A DNA stretch of 64,000 bases from an uncultured Pelagibacteraceae bacterium (GTDB lineage Bacteria; Pseudomonadota; Alphaproteobacteria; Pelagibacterales; Pelagibacteraceae), in the NCBI GenBank assembly GCA_902572475.1, contig CACGGB010000002.1, forward strand, positions 23,998-87,997, read 5' to 3'. Both the position numbers and the translations under genes were made by a program. Below, piece after piece: positions 17,924 to 26,434 of this stretch. The notes below the pieces were generated by a model. It ran no database searches. It had not been told where the DNA came from and was given only the letters and a program-made list of their open reading frames with translations. How positions within the stretch are numbered: position 1 is the first letter of the stretch; the number at the start of each line of letters is the position of its first letter.

Positions 17924-18820
17924 CTACGGAACTAATAAATTTATAAATCTGTCTGTTTTTTGGATCTCAAGACTGTTTACGTAACCACAATTTTCACCAT
18001 CAACCTGTGATAGAACTTTATTGTTTACACCATTTATTTTTAATCTGTTCAATTCTTTTTTAATTACACTTTTTGCAGGAGTTAAGTCGCCTTTGGTTAA
18101 AATTAACCAAACATAATAAAGTAATTTTATTCTGGTCAGGTCTTTAAATATGTAAGCTACTATCCTGTTTTCAAATATATTGGTATCATTTGTTATAGAA
18201 TGGGGACCAGCATAGTATTTTGAATTAGTACATAAAATCCAATCAGCCATAATTTTTTCATTATCTACCTCAACCTCCATTTTATTATTTTTTAAAAATA
18301 AAAAATGCTGAAAACCTTTTAAAGCGAAAATTACTTTTCCAAGATACTTTTTAATATTAGTATTTATGGACTCAACAATTCGAGAGTCAAAACCTACACC
18401 AGCCATCAAGAAAAAGTACTTATCATTTATTTTTGCTAATGAAATTTTCTTATGATTATCTGATACTAGGACGTTGTAAATCTCCTCCGCCTTTTTCTTA
18501 ATTTGAGTTTCTATTTGTAAAATATTTGCAGTGCCAGCAGGTATGTATCCAACTAATTTGTCTTTTAGATTATCACTTTTAAACATTTCATTAATACCAA
18601 AACATACGCTCCCGTCACCGCCAGCAAATACTAACCGATCAAATTTTTTATTAGACAATTCTTTAAATACATTCCTTGCATGATCTTCGCTTTCAGTTTT
18701 AAAAAGATCTACAATATGATTTTTTTCTAAAAGATTAATGACCTTGTTAATTAATTTAAGTTTTCTACCACCTGCTGCATTTGCGTTAAATATCACCGCA
18801 AAATTCAATTTTTTATTCAT
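17924..18820 (-). CDS. Diacylglycerol kinase-family lipid kinase
   Basis: 298 aa, DAGK catalytic-domain / YegS-BmrU family. It starts with FAVIFNANAAGGRK and carries the nucleotide loop FAGGDGSVCFGINEM (GGDGT is usual; Ser here), then AGTANILQIE and an acidic C-terminal site (QVDGENCGY). It probably phosphorylates diacylglycerol or a related lipid at the inner membrane. It is divergent from plcP across a 64-base gap that holds a Pho-box-like repeat. Since PlcP releases diacylglycerol, the kinase may recycle it to phosphatidate or act when phosphate returns (inference). Confidence 0.87.
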   Translation of the reverse strand: MNKKLNFAVIFNANAAGGRKLKLINKVINLLEKNHIVDLFKTESEDHARNVFKELSNKKFDRLVFAGGDGSVCFGINEMFKSDNLKDKLVGYIPAGTANILQIETQIKKKAEEIYNVLVSDNHKKISLAKINDKYFFLMAGVGFDSRIVESINTNIKKYLGKVIFALKGFQHFLFLKNNKMEVEVDNEKIMADWILCTNSKYYAGPHSITNDTNIFENRIVAYIFKDLTRIKLLYYVWLILTKGDLTPAKSVIKKELNRLKINGVNNKVLSQVDGENCGYVNSLEIQKTDRFINLLVP

Positions 18821-18821
18821 A

Positions 18822-18850
18822 TTTTAACAATTCTGTAACATATTTATGAT
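18822..18850 (+). promoter_or_regulatory. Candidate Pho box(es) between the lipid kinase and plcP
   Basis: Three 7-mers at 11-base period: TTTTAAC (18822-18828), CTGTAAC (18833-18839), TTATGAT (18844-18850). The first two form a 7-4-7 direct repeat like the PhoB consensus, and CTGTAA is shared with the pstS box. TATGAT at 18845-18850 could be a -10 for plcP if translation starts at 18885. Confidence 0.6.
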
Positions 18851-18884
18851 TCTACTTTTACTAGAGATTCGTTTTATAAAAAAT

Positions 18885-19700
18885 ATGGAAACAATTCAAA
18901 CTAAATCTAAGGGAAAGATTTTAAATTACAAAAGCATCTTTATTTCCGACTTGCACCTTGGGCATAGAAAAAGTGCAGCAAACAAATTATTAGAATTTTA
19001 CAAACATTCAAGGTCAGAGAATTTATACCTTGTTGGTGATATCATTGATGTTTGGGCTTTAAAAACAAAATTTTACTGGCCTCAAGAACATAATGATGTG
19101 ATTCAAAAAACATTAAGAAAAGCAAGACATGGAACAAAAGTAAAATATATTGTTGGAAATCATGATGATGTCTTCAGAAAATTTTTACCATTACATTTTG
19201 GCGATATTGAAGTTGTAAATAAAGCCATACATGTAAGCTCAGATAATAAAAAGTATATTGTTGTTCATGGTGATGCCTGGGATGGAGTCATGAAATATGC
19301 TCCATGGTTATCAAAAGTAGGAGCTGTCGCTTATAGTTTTTTACTTGAGTTTAATGTTGTTATCAATGTTTTTAGAAGATTATTTAAAAAGGGTAATTGG
19401 TCTTTAGCAAAATATTTAAAACACAAAGTAAAGAACGCTGTAAAATATATAGGTGATTATGAAAAAACTTTAGCAATTTATGCTAAAAGAAAAAATGTTG
19501 ATGGCATAATTTGCGGCCATATTCATCATTCTGCCGATCAAGTCTTAGATGGTGTGAGATATTTAAATTGTGGTGATTGGGTAGAAGGTGCAACTTTCTT
19601 AGTAGAACATTTTGATGGTCGCATGGAAGTTATTGACTGGGACAAAATCAGAGGTGATGTTGTTGATTACGAGCCGTATCTAAAAGTAGTAAATAAATAA
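18885..19700 (+). CDS. plcP: PlcP-type metallophosphoesterase (phospholipid headgroup removal)
   Basis: 271 aa from the ATG at 18885; an earlier in-frame ATG at 18846 sits inside the promoter region and adds no conserved sequence. Calcineurin-like metal motifs: FISDLHLGHRKSA, VGDIIDVW, VGNHDDVF, VHGDAWD and CGHIHH. LpxH enzymes share this fold, but linkage to a glycosyltransferase, a lipid kinase and Pho genes matches PlcP, the phospholipase C known to strip phospholipid headgroups during phosphate starvation in rhizobia and marine bacteria including SAR11. The product would be diacylglycerol for the next gene. A UDP-diacylglucosamine hydrolase role cannot be excluded from sequence alone. Confidence 0.85.
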   Translation: METIQTKSKGKILNYKSIFISDLHLGHRKSAANKLLEFYKHSRSENLYLVGDIIDVWALKTKFYWPQEHNDVIQKTLRKARHGTKVKYIVGNHDDVFRKFLPLHFGDIEVVNKAIHVSSDNKKYIVVHGDAWDGVMKYAPWLSKVGAVAYSFLLEFNVVINVFRRLFKKGNWSLAKYLKHKVKNAVKYIGDYEKTLAIYAKRKNVDGIICGHIHHSADQVLDGVRYLNCGDWVEGATFLVEHFDGRMEVIDWDKIRGDVVDYEPYLKVVNK

Positions 19701-20708
19701 ATGAAGATTTTAATCGTTACTGATGCCTGGTATCCGCAAGTGAACGGTGTTTGTAGAACTTTAAAAAATCTTGGCGATGAATTAAAAAAAATTGGACATC
19801 AGGTTGAATATATTGAACCTAATCAATTTTTTACTGTGCCAATGCCAAAATATAATGAAATAAAACTTTCTATTAATGTTTGGCCTAGAGTAGGCAGATT
19901 AATTTCTAAAGCTGATGCTGACATAATTCACATAGCTACAGAAGGTCCGATAGGAATATTTGCAAAAAGATATTGTGTAAAAAGTAAGCTTAAGTTTACC
20001 ACGTCTTACCATACTCAATTTGATAAATATTTGAAGCTATACTATCCTTATTTGCCAATTAAGCTTGCTCAAAAGTTCCTTAAAGGATTTCACTCAAAGG
20101 CGGAAAAAATTTTAGTAACAACTCAGTCGATGAAAGATGAACTTCAAGAAATTGGTTTTGAAAAGGATAAGATGGTTGTTTGGACTAGAGGAGCAAACCA
20201 CGGGGCATTTCAAAAGCCTAAAAAGATTAATTTAGAGTATAAAAGACCAATTTATCTTTATGTGGGAAGAGTATCTATTGAAAAGAATATAAGAGCATTT
20301 CTGGATTTAGATTTAGAAGGTACGAAATTAGTTGTCGGTAAAGGACCTGATTTAGATAAACTAAAAAAAGAATATCCTGAAGCGATATTTAAAGGAGAGA
20401 GAACAAATGGTGAGCTTGCAAGTTACTTTGCTTCTTCTGATGTTTTTGTTTTCCCGAGCAAAACAGATACTTTTGGAATTGTAATTATAGAAGCTTTAAA
20501 ATGTGGATTGCCAGTAGCAGCGTACCCTGTTGCTGGACCAAAAGATATTTTTAACGGCACAAATATTGGCTCGTTAAACAACGATCTTAAAAAAGCAGCA
20601 CTTGAAGCTCTTAAGTCAGATAGAAGCGCTTGCATTGAGCATGCAAAAAAATATACCTGGGAAAATTGCGCAAAAATCTTTTTAAATAGTGCGGTATCAA
20701 ACCGCTAA
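19701..20708 (+). CDS. agt: Glycolipid-forming glycosyltransferase (GT4, Agt-like)
   Basis: 335 aa, GT-B fold, GT4 family. N-terminal DAWYPQVNGVCRTLKNL, then YVGRVSIEKNIRAFLDL, VVGKGPDLDKL and the C-terminal nucleotide-sugar EX7E-like stretch FPSKTDTFGIVIIEALKCG. It follows plcP with no gap. The pair plcP-agt is the lipid-remodelling cassette described in marine bacteria: PlcP makes diacylglycerol and Agt glycosylates it to mono- or diglycosyl-diacylglycerol, replacing phospholipid. The donor sugar (glucose or glucuronate) cannot be read from sequence. Confidence 0.87.
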   Translation: MKILIVTDAWYPQVNGVCRTLKNLGDELKKIGHQVEYIEPNQFFTVPMPKYNEIKLSINVWPRVGRLISKADADIIHIATEGPIGIFAKRYCVKSKLKFTTSYHTQFDKYLKLYYPYLPIKLAQKFLKGFHSKAEKILVTTQSMKDELQEIGFEKDKMVVWTRGANHGAFQKPKKINLEYKRPIYLYVGRVSIEKNIRAFLDLDLEGTKLVVGKGPDLDKLKKEYPEAIFKGERTNGELASYFASSDVFVFPSKTDTFGIVIIEALKCGLPVAAYPVAGPKDIFNGTNIGSLNNDLKKAALEALKSDRSACIEHAKKYTWENCAKIFLNSAVSNR

Positions 20709-20738
20709 AAAATATTTCTTTAGTCTATATCTTTAAAG

Positions 20739-20744
20739 TATAAT
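20739..20744 (+). promoter_or_regulatory. -10 box before phoR
   Basis: Perfect TATAAT 6 bases before the phoR ATG, in the 42-base gap after agt. If used, the transcript would be nearly leaderless. No clear Pho box accompanies it. Confidence 0.35.
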
Positions 20745-20750
20745 CAAATC

Positions 20751-21947
20751 ATGGAATTATTATTTTACTCTCTTGCTGGAATAATTGTGATCGTAGTAAT
20801 TGTAGTATCTAGAAAATCAATTGTAGCAGGTATGGAGGCAAGATCCGATATTAAGAGAGAGAACAAACCAAGTAATAATGAAGAGGGAATAGAAGACATC
20901 ACCAATGAAAATATTGAAAAAACTAATGAGCAAGTAAAGATTATAAATCAAATCGATGATCTAATTTTAATTGTAGATAAATTTAAAAATATCAAATTTT
21001 TTAATAGTAGTGCAAAAAAAAAATTTGGAGAAAATAATTTAAATAAGCACGTGGCTACTTTATTGAGAGTTCCTGATTTACTCCAAAATATTGATTTAGT
21101 GCTTTTAAAAAAAGAGACAATTACTATGGATTTAGAATTATCCTCTCCCTCATTTCAGTTCTTTAAAGTTCATCTATTCTCTGGACCGACCTCATATGTC
21201 GATGATCCTGACTCAGTTGTTTTATTTCTAAAAGATTTAACTGATATTATAAAAGCGCAAAGGTTCAAATCTGATTTTGTAGCCAATGTAAGCCATGAAC
21301 TTAAAACGCCTTTAGTTTCTATTAAAGGATTTCTAGAAACTATAAGCGGACATGCGAAAGATGATTTAGAAGCACAAAAAAAATTCATACCGATAATGCT
21401 TGAGCAAGCTGATAGGATGGAAAGCTTAATTAAAGATTTACTTTCATTAAGTAGAATTGAGTTAGAGGAACATATACAGCCTCAAGATAAAGTAAATTTA
21501 AAAGAAATTTTAAGTAACGTTGAAGACATCCATCAAAAAAATTTAAAATCTTTTGAATTTAAAAATAATATAAAAGATGATTTCTTTATTAAAGGCGATC
21601 ATGAAAAATTAATTGAAGTTTTTTCAAATATTATTGATAACAGTATAAAATATTCAGAAAAAAATAAAAAGATCGAAGTTAATTGTGGGCAAGGTAACGG
21701 AAAAGTAATAGGAGACTCTTATACCGTGTCCATTAAAGATAATGGTATTGGAATTCCAACTGAACAACTTCCGAGAATTACAGAAAGATTCTTTAGAGTT
21801 GATGCAGCTAAAAGTAAAAAAGTTGGTGGCACTGGACTTGGAATGGCGATCGTGAAGCACATTGTTAATCAGCATAGAGGTGAGTTAGAAATAAAAAGTG
21901 AGACTCAAAGGGGCACCGAAATAAAGGTTCACTTTTCTAAATTTTAG
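20751..21947 (+). CDS. phoR: Phosphate regulon sensor histidine kinase PhoR
   Basis: 398 aa. One N-terminal membrane helix (about residues 2-20), a degenerate PAS region (about 65-160), the HisKA domain with phospho-acceptor histidine in VANVSHELKTPLVSIKGFLE, and HATPase motifs NIIDNSIKYS (N box), DNGIGIP (G1) and GGTGLGMAIVKH (G2). There is no periplasmic sensor domain, as in PhoR of other bacteria, which senses through PstSCAB-PhoU. The partner is PhoB at 27870-28553, separated from it by the pst operon. Confidence 0.93.
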   Translation: MELLFYSLAGIIVIVVIVVSRKSIVAGMEARSDIKRENKPSNNEEGIEDITNENIEKTNEQVKIINQIDDLILIVDKFKNIKFFNSSAKKKFGENNLNKHVATLLRVPDLLQNIDLVLLKKETITMDLELSSPSFQFFKVHLFSGPTSYVDDPDSVVLFLKDLTDIIKAQRFKSDFVANVSHELKTPLVSIKGFLETISGHAKDDLEAQKKFIPIMLEQADRMESLIKDLLSLSRIELEEHIQPQDKVNLKEILSNVEDIHQKNLKSFEFKNNIKDDFFIKGDHEKLIEVFSNIIDNSIKYSEKNKKIEVNCGQGNGKVIGDSYTVSIKDNGIGIPTEQLPRITERFFRVDAAKSKKVGGTGLGMAIVKHIVNQHRGELEIKSETQRGTEIKVHFSKF

Positions 21948-22010
21948 CAAATATCACAATTTTATTAAATTATGTCTTGAGATAAACGGCAAAATAGTTA
22001 AAGTTTTAGT

Positions 22011-22622
22011 ATGACTAGATTAATGAATTATATAAGTCTGGTTTTATTAACTTTAATTTTTACAACTGTTAAGGCAGATGTAAACTTAATTGAGAAAACT
22101 TTACGTTCTCAACCTCTTACAGTTTTTGATCTTGGACTTTTAAGACTTAAAAACGATCTTAGGCAAGCTAAAAACGATTTAGTTCTTGAAGTAGATAATA
22201 AAAATGTATCTACAATTTATACTGAAGCTATATTTTCTAGAAGAGACGATGGAATTCAATTAATTGTGTCAGCACCGATGAGCACTCATTTAAATGCTAA
22301 CTCGTACATGGTGGACTCAATTAAATGTAGAAAAATTTTTGAAAAAGTTAAAAATAATCTTTTAAAAGGACAAAACGAGAGCAATATGATTCACTCAAAA
22401 GCTGCATCTTATTTAAGTGAAGTATTCACCGCTCCAACACAATGGAATGCTTGGAGATATGATAAAAGTTTTACACAAAAATTAGTTAACTTTGTGCAAC
22501 TAGAAGTTACATTAAAGCCAACTCAATCCTACGCAGTTAAAAATAAAGTAAGACCTTTTAGTTGCGGAGGGTCTTTAGCCTCTGATTATCAACAAATCGA
22601 GATAACTAGAAAGTTCAACTAA
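22011..22622 (+). CDS. Secreted protein of unknown function between phoR and pstS
   Basis: 203 aa. N-terminal signal peptide (about residues 5-22, ending VKA before DVNLIEK) and no further membrane segment, so probably periplasmic. Two cysteines, in DSIKCRKIF and RPFSCGGS, could form a disulfide. Repeated patterns of alternating hydrophobic residues suggest a beta-rich body. I do not recognise a family. It lies alone between phoR and the pstS Pho box, in the same direction, which suggests a role in phosphate-starved cells, but nothing in the protein shows binding or catalysis. M5 (22023) is an alternative start. Confidence 0.8.
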   Translation: MTRLMNYISLVLLTLIFTTVKADVNLIEKTLRSQPLTVFDLGLLRLKNDLRQAKNDLVLEVDNKNVSTIYTEAIFSRRDDGIQLIVSAPMSTHLNANSYMVDSIKCRKIFEKVKNNLLKGQNESNMIHSKAASYLSEVFTAPTQWNAWRYDKSFTQKLVNFVQLEVTLKPTQSYAVKNKVRPFSCGGSLASDYQQIEITRKFN

Positions 22623-22643
22623 AAAGTTATCATTTTAATAAAT

Positions 22644-22661
22644 TTGTAACATATCTGTAAT
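22644..22661 (+). promoter_or_regulatory. Pho box upstream of pstS
   Basis: TTGTAAC (22644-22650), ATAT spacer, CTGTAAT (22655-22661): two 7-mers in direct repeat with a 4-base spacer, the geometry of a PhoB site (consensus CTGTCAT-N4-CTGTCAT). It lies 69 bases before the pstS ATG. Confidence 0.75.
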
Positions 22662-22681
22662 AATTAAGAGTCCTCTTAATT
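22662..22681. repeat. Perfect 9-bp inverted repeat in the pstS leader
   Basis: AATTAAGAG (22662-22670), TC, CTCTTAATT (22673-22681), immediately after the Pho box. The 2-base centre is too tight for a good RNA hairpin loop, so a DNA operator for a dimeric protein is more likely; no regulator can be named. Confidence 0.5.
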
Positions 22682-22729
22682 TTATGAATCCAATGTTTGT
22701 TAATTAATTAATAAATGAAAGGATAAACA

Positions 22730-23734
22730 ATGAAAAAACTATCAATCGCTTTAGCTTCATTAGTTGCAATGTTAGTTGTAACTTCTGCTCAAGCTAGAGA
22801 TCAGATTAAAATCGTAGGTTCTTCAACTGTATTCCCTTATGCAACAATCGTTGCTGAAAGATTTGGTTCGTCTGGTAAATTTAAAACACCAGTAATCGAG
22901 TCAACAGGAACAGGTGGTGGAGCTAAATTATTCTGTGCTGGAGTTGGTACAGAGCACCCAGACATAACAAATGCATCTAGAGCTATGAAGGCTAAAGAGT
23001 ATGCGCTATGTCAAAAAAATGGTGTTGAAGAAATCGTAGAGATTACAGTTGGTAACGACGGAATAACGTTAGCTTATTCTAAAGATGCTAAACCAGTAAA
23101 CTTTACAAAAAAACAATTATGGGCAGCATTAGCAAAAGAGGTTGCTAAAGATGGTGCGTTAGTACCAAATCCATATAAAAATTGGAGTGATATCGACCCA
23201 TCATTACCAAACTACCCTATCAAAGTTATGGTGCCTCCAGGAACATCAGGAACAAGAGATGCTTGGAATTCATTAGTAATGAAAAAAGGTATCGATGATG
23301 CTTCCAAAAAAGCTGGCGCTAAATATAAAGCGTTAAGAGAAGATGGTGCGGTAATTGAAGTTGGTGAGAACGACTCACTTATTATTCAAAAATTAGCTGC
23401 GGACAAAGAAATGTTCGGTTTCTTTGGTTTCAGTTATTTCTTAGCTGCAAAAGATAAATTGCAAGCTGCAAGCATTGAAGGTGGTCAACCAAGTCTATCT
23501 TCGATTCAAGATTACAGTTACGCAGTTGCAAGACCTTTATTCTTCTATGTGAAAAAAGCTCACGTGGGCGTTGTACCTGGCTTACATGAATTCGTAAAAG
23601 AGTTCACAAGTAAAAAAGCTATGGGTAATAAAGGTTATTTAACTGATATCGGGCTAGTACCTCTAGATGGCAAGTTATACAAAACATCTAGAACTAACGC
23701 TACGAAGTTAGTTAACATGCCTGCTAAGAAGTAG
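22730..23734 (+). CDS. pstS: Phosphate ABC transporter substrate-binding protein
   Basis: High-affinity periplasmic phosphate receptor, 334 aa. The signal peptide ends ...TSAQA before RDQIKIVGSSTVFPY. Phosphate-coordinating loops: GSSTVFPYAT, STGTGGGAK and PPGTSGTRDAW. Good ribosome site AAAGGA. It is preceded by the Pho box and followed by a 12-bp terminator hairpin, so PstS should be far more abundant than PstCAB, as found in SAR11 proteomes. Confidence 0.97.
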   Translation: MKKLSIALASLVAMLVVTSAQARDQIKIVGSSTVFPYATIVAERFGSSGKFKTPVIESTGTGGGAKLFCAGVGTEHPDITNASRAMKAKEYALCQKNGVEEIVEITVGNDGITLAYSKDAKPVNFTKKQLWAALAKEVAKDGALVPNPYKNWSDIDPSLPNYPIKVMVPPGTSGTRDAWNSLVMKKGIDDASKKAGAKYKALREDGAVIEVGENDSLIIQKLAADKEMFGFFGFSYFLAAKDKLQAASIEGGQPSLSSIQDYSYAVARPLFFYVKKAHVGVVPGLHEFVKEFTSKKAMGNKGYLTDIGLVPLDGKLYKTSRTNATKLVNMPAKK

Positions 23735-23749
23735 TAGTATCAATTAAAC

Positions 23750-23776
23750 AAAAAGGGGGTATTTTACCCCCTTTTT
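23750..23776 (+). terminator. Terminator hairpin between pstS and pstC
   Basis: Perfect 12-bp stem: five A, five G, TA (23750-23761), TTT loop, TA, five C, five T (23765-23776). GC core plus T run is a classic intrinsic terminator; partial read-through would supply pstC, which starts at 23794. Confidence 0.85.
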
Positions 23777-23793
23777 ATCTCTGGAAGCTCAAT

Positions 23794-25170
23794 ATGAATT
23801 TAATACTTGTAACTTTTATTATTCTCTTAGCTTTCACAAGTTATTATTTCGGTAGAAAAAAAGCTCTAGTTATTCAATCATCACAAAGACTTACGGCATT
23901 ACCAAAATTTTATGGATATTATTTAGCTGCTTGGTGTGCTGCACCAGCATTAATAATTTTTGCTCTTTGGTCAGTTTTTGAACCATCAATAGTTAAAACA
24001 TTTATTTTACAAGATTACACTGATCAGAACTTAACTAAAAATGAGCTTCAGCTTATTTACACAAAGGTTAAAGCATTAGCCGCAGGAACTTACACGGGAA
24101 ATATTACTAATTTTCTAGATGAGTCTGCTAATAAGTACATTCAATTAAAAGGAATAGCTAACAGCGCTAAAGTAGCAATTATTTTAGCAATTTTAATTTT
24201 CTCTCTGAGTTTTGCGTATAGATCTGTTCAGAAAAATGATCGAATGAGAGAACCAGTAGAAATTTTTCTTAAATGGGTGTTATTTGTTGCATCATTAGGC
24301 GCAGTTTTAGTTACAATCGGAATAGTTTTTTCACTTTTATTCGAAGCGATTAGGTTTTTTCAAGCAGTAAAAATCTTTGACTTTATATTCGGAACTCATT
24401 GGTATCCTGCTAAAACTTTTGTAAGAGATGGCCAACCAGATCCTGAATTAATGAAGGATGCTTTCGGAGCTGTGCCTTTATTTGCTGGAACTTTTTTTAT
24501 TGCTTTTATTGCAATGTGTGTTGCCATCCCCATAGGTTTGCTGAGTGGGATATATCTATCTGAGTATGCTGGAAGAGGCGTAAGAAAATATGCGAAACCT
24601 ATTATTGAGATTTTAGCTGGTATTCCAACAGTGGTATATGGTTTTTTTGCAGCTTTAACCGTCGGTCCTTTTGTTAAAGAAATTGGTAACGCTATGGGTT
24701 TACAAGTTTCAGCGGAGAGCGCTTTAGCTGCAGGAGCAGTTATGGGAGTAATGATAATTCCTTTTATTTCAAGTCTAAGCGATGACGTTATGACGGCAGT
24801 ACCTCAAAATTTAAGAGATGGGAGTTACGCAATGGGCGCAACAAAATCTGAAACTGTAAAAAAAGTAATTTTTCCAGCAGCCCTACCTGGTATCGTAGGT
24901 TCGATACTTTTAGCAGTATCGAGAGCGATAGGAGAAACAATGATTGTTGTAATGGCCTCAGGACTAGCGGCTAATCTTACAATGAATCCACTTGAGTCAA
25001 CTTCTACCATTACAGCGCAAATTGTAGTAATTTTAATTGGAGACCAACAATTTGGAGATCCAAAAACTCAATCAGCTTTTGCATTAGGAATATCTTTATT
25101 TATAGTAACTTTATTCTTAAATGTAATCGCTCTTTCAGTTGTTAAAAAATATAGGGAAAAATATGAATAG
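23794..25170 (+). CDS. pstC: Phosphate ABC transporter permease PstC
   Basis: 458 aa, longer than E. coli PstC (about 320), because of an N-terminal extension holding two further hydrophobic segments and a linker (residues 1-160), as in many alphaproteobacterial PstC. The core permease from about residue 165 includes LSGIYLSEYAGRGVRKY, GIPTVVYGFFA and the ATPase-docking loop GSYAMGATKSETVKKVIFPA. It ends overlapping the pstA start by 8 bases. Confidence 0.94.
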   Translation: MNLILVTFIILLAFTSYYFGRKKALVIQSSQRLTALPKFYGYYLAAWCAAPALIIFALWSVFEPSIVKTFILQDYTDQNLTKNELQLIYTKVKALAAGTYTGNITNFLDESANKYIQLKGIANSAKVAIILAILIFSLSFAYRSVQKNDRMREPVEIFLKWVLFVASLGAVLVTIGIVFSLLFEAIRFFQAVKIFDFIFGTHWYPAKTFVRDGQPDPELMKDAFGAVPLFAGTFFIAFIAMCVAIPIGLLSGIYLSEYAGRGVRKYAKPIIEILAGIPTVVYGFFAALTVGPFVKEIGNAMGLQVSAESALAAGAVMGVMIIPFISSLSDDVMTAVPQNLRDGSYAMGATKSETVKKVIFPAALPGIVGSILLAVSRAIGETMIVVMASGLAANLTMNPLESTSTITAQIVVILIGDQQFGDPKTQSAFALGISLFIVTLFLNVIALSVVKKYREKYE

Positions 25171-26434
25171 TTTTAAGAAAAATTTATTAAAAAAAAGATA
25201 TAACGCTGAAAGAAGATTTCAATGGTATGGCAAAATAGCTATAGGATTAGCTTTAAGCTTTTTAGCAGTTTTTATGTTTCAGATATTTTCAAAAGGTTAC
25301 TCAGCTTTCCAAAAAACTTGGATAGTAACAGAAGTTCATTATGATAAAGAATTACTTTTAATCGATGCAGAAAGCCCATCAAAAGATGATTTAGAAAATG
25401 CAGACTATTATGATGTTGCTTACAAAGCTATGACCTCATTAGATCCTGGACTTCCTGAAGAAGAGGATCGTCAATTGATACAAATGGTTTCGTATAAATA
25501 TGAGGCAGAGGTTAAAGATCTACTTTTAAAAAATCCAGACTATCTAGGTAAAATAGTGCCCATAAAATTAACAGCTTCTGATGATGTTGATCAAGTTCAT
25601 AAGGGAAATTATCCAAGAGATATTCCTGAGGAGAATAGAAGAGTAAATGATTACCAGTTGCAGATTTACGATATGCTTAATGAAAGAGGAGATATTTTAT
25701 CAGAGTTTAACATTAGTTTTTTTACAAGTCCTGATTCAAGAGAGGCAGAACTAGCAGGTATAGCTAGCTCGTTTATGGGAACAGTTTTTAGTATACTAGT
25801 ATGTTTAGCGTTTTCATTTCCTGTTGCAGTGTTAGCTGCAATTTATCTCGAGGAATTCGCACCAAAAAATAAATTTACAGATTTTATAGAAGTAAACATT
25901 AATAATTTAGCAGCTGTTCCATCGATAGTATTTGGTTTGCTAGGTCTTGGTGTTTTATTAGCAGTTTTTAATTTACCAAGATCGACACCACTTGTTGGAG
26001 GAATTACTTTGTCTCTTATGACATTACCAACAATAATTATTGCTGCAAGAGCTTCTTTAAAAGCTGTTCCCCCAAGTATAAGAGAAGCTGCTTTAGCGAT
26101 GGGTGCAAGTAATATGCAAACAACCATGCATCATACTGTGCCACTATCAATGCCTGGAACTTTATCTGGAACGATAATTGGCTTGGCTCAAGCTTTAGGG
26201 GAAACAGCCCCTTTAATTTTAATAGGAATGGTTGCTTTTGTGAATACAATACCTGGTACGCCAGTTGATCCTGCTGCAAGTTTACCAGTTCAGATATATA
26301 TATGGTCAGAAAGTGCTGAGAGGGGTTTCGTTGAAAAAGTATCTGCATGTATTATGGTGCTTCTAGCTTTTTTAATTTTAATGAACTTGGCAGCTCAAAT
26401 CGTTAGACACAAATTTGAAAAGAAATGGAGTTAA
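25163..26434 (+). CDS. pstA: Phosphate ABC transporter permease PstA
   Basis: 423 aa from the ATG at 25163, which has AGGGA upstream; a TTG at 25139 is also in frame but deeper inside pstC. One N-terminal helix, a long periplasmic insert (about residues 45-185, acidic), then the permease core with LAAIYLEEFAPKNKF, AAVPSIVFGLLGLGV and the docking loop REAALAMGASNMQTTMHHTV. Longer than E. coli PstA (296 aa) because of the insert. pstB follows directly after the stop. Confidence 0.93.
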   Translation: MNSFKKNLLKKRYNAERRFQWYGKIAIGLALSFLAVFMFQIFSKGYSAFQKTWIVTEVHYDKELLLIDAESPSKDDLENADYYDVAYKAMTSLDPGLPEEEDRQLIQMVSYKYEAEVKDLLLKNPDYLGKIVPIKLTASDDVDQVHKGNYPRDIPEENRRVNDYQLQIYDMLNERGDILSEFNISFFTSPDSREAELAGIASSFMGTVFSILVCLAFSFPVAVLAAIYLEEFAPKNKFTDFIEVNINNLAAVPSIVFGLLGLGVLLAVFNLPRSTPLVGGITLSLMTLPTIIIAARASLKAVPPSIREAALAMGASNMQTTMHHTVPLSMPGTLSGTIIGLAQALGETAPLILIGMVAFVNTIPGTPVDPAASLPVQIYIWSESAERGFVEKVSACIMVLLAFLILMNLAAQIVRHKFEKKWS

